DNA of 64,000 bases from CAYRTV01 sp046483285 (GTDB lineage: Bacteria > Acidobacteriota > Aminicenantia > Aminicenantales > Aminicenantaceae). The notes beneath the pieces were generated by a model, which worked only from the letters and a program-made list of their open reading frames with translations, did no database searches and was not told where the DNA came from. Made by a program: the position numbers and the translations under genes. Position 1 is the first letter of the stretch. Each line of letters opens with the position of its first letter. The stretch is taken from NCBI GenBank assembly GCA_046483285.1, contig JAWODN010000055.1, forward strand, positions 1 to 64,000, written 5' to 3'. Shown here piece by piece: positions 37,045 through 43,929 of this stretch.

Positions 37045-38406
37045 CTAACCGAGAAATTGAATTCCCAGGCGTTTGATATCGGATTCCAGCTCATTTGTGG
37101 TGATTTTTAAATCTGTTGCTGTTTTCGACAGGTCCCAATTGTTTTCAACCAGGGTTTTGTGAATATATTCCCGCTCAAAATTATCGCGGACTGATTTAAG
37201 GGAAGGTCCGGCATTGAAACCGGGAAGAAATTGGGATTCTCGGGGCTCAACAAGCAAATAGAGATGCGAGGTGTTGATCTCGGGTTCTTTGATCATGATG
37301 ACGAACCGCTCGATGACATTACTGAGCTCGCTGACATTGCCGGGCCAGGAATAATTAATAAAAGCTTGCATCGCTTCACTGGTCATCGTTTTTTGCTTTT
37401 TCCCTGATTCCATGGAGTAGAATTCAAGAAAATATTCAATAAGAAGAGGAATGTCTTCTTTCCGTTCCCGGAGAGGGGGTATAGTGATGGGAATGACACT
37501 CAGTTTATAAAACAAATCCTGCCGGAAAGTTCCTTTTATGGTCATTTCACGTAGATTTTTACTGGTGGAGGCGATAACCCGGCAATCAGTCAGAATCGGT
37601 TTTTCCGATCCCCGGGGGGTGAATTCGCCTTCTTCAATAATCCGGACAAGTTTTGCCTGGGTTTTAGGACTCATTTCTCCGATTTCATCCAGAAAGAGAG
37701 TGCCTTTGTCAGCCAGAAGCAGTTTCCCTTTTTTATTTTTTGCAGCATAGGCCGAATCATTGACGGTGTATCCGAATAATTCATCTTCAAGCAAATCATC
37801 CGGAATAGCGGCGGCATTGATTTGGATGAAGCGTTTGTTTTTTCTTTGGCTTTTTTGATGGATGAGGCGTGAGACCAGTTCTTTTCCTGTGCCGTTTTCT
37901 CCCTGAATAAGCACACGGCCGTTGGTGGGGGCGGCGGTTTTGATTTGGGTTCTGATTTTTTTTATGGTGGGGCTTTGACCGATAAAATTAAGCCGGCTTC
38001 TCATTTTTTCCCGCAATAAAATATTTTCTTCTTCCAAGGTTTTTTGTTTGAGGGCGTTTTTGGCGGTTAAAACCACTTTTTCCAGGGAAAGCGGTTTTTC
38101 CAGGAAATTGAACGCCCCCATTTTAGTGGATTTAACGGCCGCTTCCACCGAACCGTGTCCCGTGATCATCACCACCTGGACATTTTCTTCAACCTGCTTT
38201 ATTTTCTCCAAGACATCGATTCCGTTCATTTCCGGGAGCCAAATATCCAGAAAAACCAAATCAAAATTTTCACTTTCAATAAGATTGAGTCCGCTTTCCC
38301 CAGTTTCAGCGGTTTTAACCTCGTATCCTTCGTCTTCCAATATTCCTTTAAGCGAAAAGCGGATTCCGGATTCGTCGTCGATAACGAGTATCTTTTCTTT
38401 GCTCAT
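37045..38406 (-). CDS. ntrX: NtrC-family response regulator (NtrX-like) lacking GAFTGA
   Basis: The 453 residues hold a receiver domain with phospho-acceptor Asp54 (VFLDIWLPE), an AAA+ domain with Walker A GENGTGKE (169-176) and Walker B GTLFLDEIG (235-243), and a weak Fis-type helix-turn-helix at the end. After ELFG the sequence is YTVNDSAYAAK (211-221), where sigma-54 activators have GHEKGAFTGA. This loop contacts sigma-54, so the protein may not be a standard sigma-54 activator. Some known NtrX proteins also lack the motif and act with sigma-70. The gene overlaps the ntrY-like kinase by four bases, which supports a two-component pair. Confidence 0.88.
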   Translation of the reverse strand: MSKEKILVIDDESGIRFSLKGILEDEGYEVKTAETGESGLNLIESENFDLVFLDIWLPEMNGIDVLEKIKQVEENVQVVMITGHGSVEAAVKSTKMGAFNFLEKPLSLEKVVLTAKNALKQKTLEEENILLREKMRSRLNFIGQSPTIKKIRTQIKTAAPTNGRVLIQGENGTGKELVSRLIHQKSQRKNKRFIQINAAAIPDDLLEDELFGYTVNDSAYAAKNKKGKLLLADKGTLFLDEIGEMSPKTQAKLVRIIEEGEFTPRGSEKPILTDCRVIASTSKNLREMTIKGTFRQDLFYKLSVIPITIPPLRERKEDIPLLIEYFLEFYSMESGKKQKTMTSEAMQAFINYSWPGNVSELSNVIERFVIMIKEPEINTSHLYLLVEPRESQFLPGFNAGPSLKSVRDNFEREYIHKTLVENNWDLSKTATDLKITTNELESDIKRLGIQFLG

Positions 38407-40565
38407 ACCGGCACCTGAATGACGAAAGTCGCTCCCATGGGTTTGTGATCCTTGATTTCTATAATGCCGTTATGCTCGCTGATAACCTGGTTGACTATGG
38501 CTAAACCCAAACCGGTTCCTTTCTTTTTAGTTGAAAAATGGGGCAGAAAAAGTCTCTGCTTGTCTTTTTCCGGGACTCCGGGTCCCGTGTCTGATATTTC
38601 TATCCGCACATTTTCTTGCTGGGGGATATATTGAGTGCGGATGTTTACGGTTCCTTTTTTATTCATGGCGTCGATGGCGTTGTCGATGATATTTGTCAAA
38701 GCGCGGTGCATTTGCCCCGGGTCGCATTTGATGGTTTCAGGTAAAGTGGTGTCGAATTGAAGCTCGAATTTAATTTCTGAAAAGATCCCTTCAAAAGGAG
38801 TGATGGCTTGCTTGATAACCCGGTGAATGTCCGTCTGCTGGGGACGGATTTTAGGCATCCGGGCAAAATTGGAAAATTCATCTATGAGATTCTTGATGGT
38901 TCCGGCTTCCTGAATGATGGCCCGGGTTCCTTCTATCACTGCCGGATCAGGGTGGGAATTTTGATTGATTCGTTTATTGATCCGTTCTGCGGAAAGTTGA
39001 ATAGGAGTGAGAGGATTTTTAATCTCATGGGCGACCCGCTGGGCGACTTCCTTCCAAGCCGCGATTTTCTGGGCTTTGATCAACTGGGTTAAGTTGTCAA
39101 GCACGACGATCAAACCGGACGGGTGTTTGCTGTTGGGCTGGAAAGGAGTGATGGTCATGGCCAGGGTATAACTGTGATGGTCGAATTGGATTTTGATTTC
39201 GCGGTCGGAAAGCGGGAAGCGGCTGTTCAAGGCTTTTTCAATATTATGGACTATTTCCTGATAGCGGGGCGCTTTGAGCACGTCCAGATAACTGCGATTC
39301 ACGGGATTTATTTGATCCAATCCCAGCATCTCTCTGGCAGTGGGGTTCATAGTGGTGACGATGTTCTGGGAGTTGATGGTGATGACACCCGTGGTGATGT
39401 TGTTCAATACGGTTTCAATATAATGTTTTCTGGCTTCCAATTCGGAGGTTTTTTGGTCGATATTTTGGCGGCTCTCTTGAAGGTCGGAAATCATCTGGTT
39501 GAAAGATTCAATGAGGAGACCCAATTCATCCGAGGCCGGATCTTCAACCCTGACATTTAAATTTCCGCGTGAAACTTCCCTGGTTGCGTGGGCCAGCTTT
39601 TCAATAGGGACGGTGATGCTTTTTGCCAGGTGAAAACCAATCCAGCTGGCGGCGAAGACGATCAGCAGAGTGATGAAAGCGAGCGTCATCAGGTAAAATG
39701 TATTCACCGGGTTTTTTTGGATTTTCAGCTGCTGGTAGCGGTTGACATAGGCAGTGATATTGTTGATTTTTCGGGAATAATTCTGGGGAAGGAATTTACC
39801 GGAAACCACCAGAAGATTTCCTTTTTCCGGCAGGGAAAAGGAAATCCCCCGGCGGATCATCTCGCCGGTTCCCATGGAATCAGTTGTGCTGAAAACTTCA
39901 CCCAAATGCGCTCTTTTAACATAATTCCGGTTCATATTCCGGTAGTATTGAAGGGGGAGGTCAGGATTCATCAGAGAAAAAAGTTCTTCCTCATCCAGAA
40001 ATATGCTGATTTCATCCAGCTGGTATTCTTTAAGCTTGCCGCGGATAAAGTCAATTAATGGTCCTCTTTCATTGGGATCAGCCAGCTCTTGGGCTTGAAT
40101 GGTCCGGCTCAGCTGGCGGGCGTAATGGAGAGTGATATCCTCGCTGTTTTTATAGAATCCGTCGGTAAGACTTTTGGTGTCGGCCAGAATTCTGTCTATA
40201 GGGGTCTTAAACCACTGTTCGATATTCCGGCTGATCAAATCACTGGCGAAGACATAGAGAAGAAGAGTGGGAATCAGGGAAAGGGAAATGAAAAACAGCA
40301 GGAGTTTGGTTTTGAACTTGGAACCCACCACTTTGTGTTTTCTTTCCAAGTACAGTTTGACAAGGTTGCGGCCCAAAACGAAAAGAAGAATCAAAAACAG
40401 CAGCAACACAATAATCTGAAGGGAGGACAGCAGGATATTCATGACCGAAGTGGGGGAAATTTGGCGGGTTTGCCGGATGATGGATTCGATGGCGAAAAAA
40501 AGAACAATGAGTAAAAGAATTATGGTCCCGATAACCCGGGATCCTTTTTTCTTGGATTCGTTCAT
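38403..40565 (-). CDS. ntrY: NtrY-like membrane sensor histidine kinase
   Basis: The protein has 720 residues. Two N-terminal membrane helices (about 12-30 and 43-65) and a third (about 85-105) precede a periplasmic region, and a further helix lies near 285-305. A HAMP linker (KSITVPIEKLAHATREVSRG) and a PAS domain follow. The dimerisation box AHEIKNPLTPIQLS contains His513. DNAIDAMNKKG, DTGPGVPEKD and KGTGLGLAIVNQVI are the N, G1 and G2 boxes. The architecture matches NtrY, which senses nitrogen or redox signals in proteobacteria. The signal here is unknown. It is translationally coupled to the regulator downstream. Confidence 0.92.
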   Translation of the reverse strand: MNESKKKGSRVIGTIILLLIVLFFAIESIIRQTRQISPTSVMNILLSSLQIIVLLLFLILLFVLGRNLVKLYLERKHKVVGSKFKTKLLLFFISLSLIPTLLLYVFASDLISRNIEQWFKTPIDRILADTKSLTDGFYKNSEDITLHYARQLSRTIQAQELADPNERGPLIDFIRGKLKEYQLDEISIFLDEEELFSLMNPDLPLQYYRNMNRNYVKRAHLGEVFSTTDSMGTGEMIRRGISFSLPEKGNLLVVSGKFLPQNYSRKINNITAYVNRYQQLKIQKNPVNTFYLMTLAFITLLIVFAASWIGFHLAKSITVPIEKLAHATREVSRGNLNVRVEDPASDELGLLIESFNQMISDLQESRQNIDQKTSELEARKHYIETVLNNITTGVITINSQNIVTTMNPTAREMLGLDQINPVNRSYLDVLKAPRYQEIVHNIEKALNSRFPLSDREIKIQFDHHSYTLAMTITPFQPNSKHPSGLIVVLDNLTQLIKAQKIAAWKEVAQRVAHEIKNPLTPIQLSAERINKRINQNSHPDPAVIEGTRAIIQEAGTIKNLIDEFSNFARMPKIRPQQTDIHRVIKQAITPFEGIFSEIKFELQFDTTLPETIKCDPGQMHRALTNIIDNAIDAMNKKGTVNIRTQYIPQQENVRIEISDTGPGVPEKDKQRLFLPHFSTKKKGTGLGLAIVNQVISEHNGIIEIKDHKPMGATFVIQVPV

Positions 40566-40598
40566 GGTATCTGCATCTGTTTTATTAAATTCGCTTAG

Positions 40599-40648
40599 CC
40601 TGACCTATTCATAAAAAAACGGCCAGCCCGGCCCGTTCATCATCCAGG
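40599..40648 (-). repeat. Shortened AT-arm relative upstream of ntrY
   Basis: CCTGACCTATTCATAAAAAAA at the left is the conserved end of the AT-arm element on the minus strand, facing the ntrY start 33 bases away. It is followed directly by CGGCCAGCCCGGCCCG, so the interior and second arm are missing. It looks like an internal deletion product. Confidence 0.7.
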
Positions 40649-40676
40649 TTATCATTCAGACAAGTGAAATATGGGT

Positions 40677-41420
40677 TTATTTCCTGTTTTGTATAAAGTC
40701 CTTCCAGTTATCCGGGGTCATGCGGATGTTGTTGACTACTTCTCCGGATTTCCCCAGCCGCCTGCCCGGCTGGCCGTTTATGGAATAAACCATTCCGCCG
40801 GCATTACCCGTGTTGATAACCAAACGGCTGGAAGCAAAAACCGCCGTTTTTTTCCCAGCCGTCTGCAGTCCATCCAGAACCAGTTTGCCGTCGGCGTAAA
40901 CACGGAGCCAGGTTAATTCTTCAAAAAGGATATCCAGGTGAATGCGTTCCGTTTCAATCAGGGCCAGAAAATCAGGCGGATGGGGGGGCGGGATTGCTGT
41001 CCGTGAGAAAATGACAACGTGTTCATTTTCCCGGGGGATCAACCGGTCCTTGAAAATAAAAAAAACAATCAGAAACACAGCCAATACGAAAATGATCCAG
41101 GCGGCGGATTGAATGCGGCTGCGGTTTTTGGTGTCGTCTGCTTCGGAGGAATGTGAGTTTTCCTCCGTTTCTTCTTCCTCTTTTTTCCTGCGGAGGGTTT
41201 CGTAATAAATATTGAGAATTTTATCAGCTTCAAGGCCGATATAATCGGCGTAGGTCCGGATAATTCCTTTAGTGAAAAATTCCCCGGGAAGGAAATCCAT
41301 CTGGTCATTTTCGAGAGCCCGCAGAAATCTCATGTTGATTTTGGTCGAATCCGCGATTTCTTTAAGTGAAATGCCTCTCAATTCGCGCTCTCTTTTGAGT
41401 TCTTGCCCTGCTGTCGCCAT
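40677..41420 (-). CDS. rodZ: RodZ-like protein (HTH_25, one membrane helix, DUF4115)
   Basis: RodZ links MreB to the cell-elongation machinery. The 247 residues begin with a cytoplasmic helix-turn-helix (GQELKRERELRGISLKEIA, then LRALENDQMDFLPG and KGIIRTYADYIG). A charged linker and one transmembrane helix (about 105-122) follow. The C-terminal DUF4115 domain contains ERIHLDILFEELTWLRVYADG, shown here only in part. ATG 41420 is chosen over TTG 41441 because a good promoter ends 9 bases before it. The gene follows ftsX in the same direction, so cell-shape and division genes cluster here. Confidence 0.87.
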   Translation of the reverse strand: MATAGQELKRERELRGISLKEIADSTKINMRFLRALENDQMDFLPGEFFTKGIIRTYADYIGLEADKILNIYYETLRRKKEEEETEENSHSSEADDTKNRSRIQSAAWIIFVLAVFLIVFFIFKDRLIPRENEHVVIFSRTAIPPPHPPDFLALIETERIHLDILFEELTWLRVYADGKLVLDGLQTAGKKTAVFASSRLVINTGNAGGMVYSINGQPGRRLGKSGEVVNNIRMTPDNWKDFIQNRK

Positions 41421-41429
41421 CACGCTGGA

Positions 41430-41458
41430 ATTGTAAGTCAAGTCCCCAATGTTGTCAA
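41430..41458 (-). promoter_or_regulatory. Consensus promoter of rodZ, near-leaderless
   Basis: On the minus strand TTGACA (41458-41453) is a perfect -35 box, the spacer is exactly 17 bases, and TACAAT (41435-41430) is the -10 box. The ATG lies 9 bases beyond. Transcription would start 1-3 bases before the ATG, and there is no Shine-Dalgarno sequence. The TTG at 41441 falls inside this promoter. Confidence 0.7.
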
Positions 41459-41507
41459 TTGCGCCCCGGAAGTGAAAGCATCTCTGATGCCGTGAAACAA
41501 AAAGGCT

Positions 41508-42407
41508 TCAGGTCTTCAGAAATTTTGATAAAGAGGAAAGGCTTCCCAAAAATCCTATCCCGCCCCCCACCAGTAAAATCAAGCAGGCTTGAACGAGCGT
41601 CAGATGGCGGAATTTAATGAATTCGGAAAGGGCGCCGAGAGAAGTGCCCAGGTAAACCGGAAATATTTGGATCAACAGAAAAAGGGCCAACAAGGATAAT
41701 ATGCCTCCCAATGCCCCTATCATTATCCCTTCCATCAAAAAGGGCACCCGGATGAACATGTTGGATGCGCCGGTCAAACGGAGAATCTCGATTTCATCTT
41801 TCCGGGCTAAGACGTTCAGCCTGATGACATTGGAAATGATAAAAAAAGAAGCCATAACCAATATGCCCCCTAGAAACAAACCTACGGCGCGGGTCAGCTT
41901 TCCGAAAGATTGAACTTTTTCCACCCAGTCGCGATGAAATTGCACCTCATCTATACCTGGAAAAGACTGAAGATGGCGCAGAAAGCCTAATGTGGATTCC
42001 GCACCGATGAATTCATCTTTAATAACGGCTTCAAAAGCAGGAGGAAAGGGATTGTCTTCCAGACTGTCAATGATATCTTGAAGTTCCGGAAATTTTTCCT
42101 TGAATTGATTCATGGCCTGGGTTTTACCGATGAAACGGACGGTTTCTATTTTTTCGCTGTTTTCCAAGAGGGTGCGGATCGAATTGATTTCCTCCCGGGA
42201 AGAGTCCTGTTTCAAAAAAATAACCGCCGCCATGTCTTGTGACACCTGTTCCGCCAGATATTGAAAATTATTGGAAAGAGATAAAAAAACACCCAGAATG
42301 AGAAAGGACAGGGAAATGATGGTGATGGAAAATATATTCCTGACCCTGAATTGCCAAATGTTATTCAGGGTTTCTCTGATAAAGTATTTTAAAAATTGAA
42401 TGATCAG
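41508..42407 (-). CDS. ftsX: Cell-division ABC transporter permease FtsX, CTG start
   Basis: FtsX is the membrane partner of FtsE and controls peptidoglycan hydrolases at the septum. The first usual start, GTG 42245, would remove the first membrane helix. Reading upstream in frame gives the classic N-terminus YFIRETLNNIWQFRVRN followed by a hydrophobic helix (IFSITIISLSFLILGVFL). The only suitable initiation site is CTG at 42407-42405. It overlaps the ftsE stop as CTGA and has AAAGGA 6 bases upstream. This gives 299 residues, the normal length, with four membrane helices. ATC or ATT just downstream are other possibilities. Confidence 0.85.
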   Translation of the reverse strand: MIIQFLKYFIRETLNNIWQFRVRNIFSITIISLSFLILGVFLSLSNNFQYLAEQVSQDMAAVIFLKQDSSREEINSIRTLLENSEKIETVRFIGKTQAMNQFKEKFPELQDIIDSLEDNPFPPAFEAVIKDEFIGAESTLGFLRHLQSFPGIDEVQFHRDWVEKVQSFGKLTRAVGLFLGGILVMASFFIISNVIRLNVLARKDEIEILRLTGASNMFIRVPFLMEGIMIGALGGILSLLALFLLIQIFPVYLGTSLGALSEFIKFRHLTLVQACLILLVGGGIGFLGSLSSLSKFLKT

Positions 42408-43069
42408 AGTATTTCCTTTCTCAGAAGTTTGCCTTTATACAAAAACAGAATTTTTTCCCCGAAATTCCTGATCAGTTCCCGGTCGTGGGTGCATATAACC
42501 ACCGTCGCGCCGTTCCGGTTGATTTCTTTGAACAGGCTCATGATTTCGAAAGCCAATTCCGTATCCAGGTTGCCGGTTGGTTCATCAGCCAGGATGATTT
42601 TGGGGTGGTTGACCACGGCCCGGGCTATGGCCACACGCTGCTGTTCGCCATAGGAGAGCTGAAACGGATAGTCCCACATTTTGTGCTGCAAATTGACCAT
42701 CCGCAGCGCATTGAACACCCGCCTGCGGATTTCTTTTCGGGGGATTCCTAAAATCTGCAGCACCACCGCCACGTTTTCAAAGACTTTTTTATGGAAAATC
42801 AGCCGAAAATCCTGGAACACGATTCCAATAATTCTCCGCAAGGCATAAATTTTATAATCCGGAATGCGGAGAATGTTTCTCTGGTCTATGATGATTTGTC
42901 CCTGGGTCGGCAGGAGCTGCCGGAAAAGAATTTTCAAGAGGGTGGTTTTTCCGGAGCCGCTGGGTCCGGTGACGAAACAAAAGTCGCCTTTTTCAATTTT
43001 AAAGGTCACATCGGATAAAGCCCATTTGGGTTTTTGGTACTGTTTCCACAGATGATAGACTTCAATCAT
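42404..43069 (-). CDS. ftsE: Cell-division ATP-binding protein FtsE
   Basis: FtsE is the cytoplasmic ATPase of the FtsEX complex. ATG 43069 is chosen, giving MIEVYHLWKQY and 221 residues, the family norm. An ATG at 43114 lies within a -10 box candidate. GPSGSGKTTLLK is Walker A, QLSYGEQQRVAIARA the ABC signature, and IILADEPTGNLD Walker B. The stop TGA overlaps the presumed CTG start of ftsX. A TATAAT on the minus strand at 43118-43113 would give a leader of about 35 bases. Confidence 0.95.
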   Translation of the reverse strand: MIEVYHLWKQYQKPKWALSDVTFKIEKGDFCFVTGPSGSGKTTLLKILFRQLLPTQGQIIIDQRNILRIPDYKIYALRRIIGIVFQDFRLIFHKKVFENVAVVLQILGIPRKEIRRRVFNALRMVNLQHKMWDYPFQLSYGEQQRVAIARAVVNHPKIILADEPTGNLDTELAFEIMSLFKEINRNGATVVICTHDRELIRNFGEKILFLYKGKLLRKEIL

Positions 43070-43112
43070 TATTCTCTTGCCTGGCTTCTGTTTCCTTTCA
43101 GCAGGAATTTTC

Positions 43113-43118
43113 ATTATA
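43113..43118 (-). promoter_or_regulatory. -10 box candidate for ftsE
   Basis: TATAAT reads on the minus strand at 43118-43113. No strong -35 box is visible. Transcription from here would exclude the upstream ATG at 43114 as start and favours ATG 43069. Confidence 0.4.
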
Positions 43119-43171
43119 GCTTTCCAAAGCTCTCATGAAAAGCCTGATGGCATATCTTTCTTTTTCCAGCC

Positions 43172-43200
43172 TTGCTTTTGCCTGAGGTTTTTATTATTAT
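43172..43200 (+). promoter_or_regulatory. Promoter candidate for the small membrane protein pair
   Basis: TTGCTT at 43172-43177, a 17-base spacer and TATTAT at 43195-43200 precede ATG 43210 by 9 bases. The -35 match is weak (3/6). A short AGGTG lies at 43203-43207, so a leadered or a leaderless message are both possible. Confidence 0.4.
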
Positions 43201-43209
43201 GCAGGTGCT

Positions 43210-43578
43210 ATGAACATGAAAGCGGTTTCCGCAGTGGCGGCGGGTTGGTTTGTCCCCGGTTTGGGACACATTTTGGCTGGAAAATATAAGCGAGCCGCGG
43301 TCTTTTTTTTGTGCATCACAGCGATGGCGGCTATGGGGCTATATATGGGGGGGAAAATCTATTCTTTTCAAACCGAGAATCCCTTAACCATGCTTGCTTT
43401 TTTTGCCGACCTCGGATACGGAATTCTTTACTTTTTTTCAAAGCTAATGTCTTTCGGAGCCGGACAGTTGGATAAAACCACCTTTGAATTCGGCACCACT
43501 TATATCGCAGGAGCCGGGCTTCTCAATTATCTGGTCGCATTAGATGCTTTTGATATCATCGCCGGGAAAAAACCATGA
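43210..43578 (+). CDS. Small integral membrane protein (DUF6677-like)
   Basis: This 122-residue protein has about three or four membrane segments: GWFVPGLGHILAGKYKRAA with the following FFLCITAMAAMGLYMG, then LTMLAFFADLGYGILYFF, and a last one near AGAGLLNYLVALDAF. The opening GxxxPGLGHxxxGKxxRA resembles TM2-like and DUF6677 membrane proteins seen in Acidobacteria and relatives. The function is unknown. Its stop overlaps the start of a second tiny membrane protein. It is divergent from ftsE. Confidence 0.75.
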   Translation: MNMKAVSAVAAGWFVPGLGHILAGKYKRAAVFFLCITAMAAMGLYMGGKIYSFQTENPLTMLAFFADLGYGILYFFSKLMSFGAGQLDKTTFEFGTTYIAGAGLLNYLVALDAFDIIAGKKP

Positions 43579-43751
43579 TTTTTCAAAGTCATCTTTTCAC
43601 TATGATCCTCTATGCCGCTTTAGTTTCCATTGTCCTGGCTCTGATCCGGAGAAACGGGAAAAGAGAAAGGATACGCTACGCCGTTTTTCTGTTCCTTATT
43701 ATGACCGCAGGCGCTATACTATTCGGTTGGTTTATGTATTTGTTTATTTAA
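43575..43751 (+). CDS. 58-residue membrane protein
   Basis: ATG 43575 overlaps the stop of the previous gene (ATGA) and the frame runs 58 codons to TAA at 43749-43751. The peptide has two hydrophobic segments, MILYAALVSIVLALI and AVFLFLIMTAGAILFGWFM, separated by a strongly basic loop RRNGKRERIR. A two-helix hairpin with a positive cytoplasmic loop is the natural reading. It is probably co-translated with the upstream protein and may act with it. I do not recognise a family. Confidence 0.65.
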   Translation: MIFQSHLFTMILYAALVSIVLALIRRNGKRERIRYAVFLFLIMTAGAILFGWFMYLFI

Positions 43752-43869
43752 CCTGAACGATGACAATCACTTCTGAACGGCAGTTATGGATGAGGGAGGA
43801 AGGCGGCCTGTCACGGGATGTCTCCCGTCCCTCCTTCTTTCACTCATCCCCCTGGGGGCTCTTTCGCAT

Positions 43870-43910
43870 TATAATAATATTTTTTAATATCCAGGCTTTC
43901 ATCCGCCTGG
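43870..43910 (+). promoter_or_regulatory. Leader of the glutamate dehydrogenase gene
   Basis: TATAAT at 43870-43875 is a -10 candidate without a clear -35 box. A stem CCAGGC (43891-43896) and GCCTGG (43905-43910) sits just before AAAAGGAGAA, so the hairpin could affect access to the ribosome binding site. Confidence 0.35.
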
Positions 43911-43929
43911 GAAAAAAAAGGAGAACGCA

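Noticed and set aside
43814..43831. Terminator hairpin ACGGGA-TGTC-TCCCGT after the small membrane genes
   Set aside because: The stem is only six pairs and no T-run follows directly.
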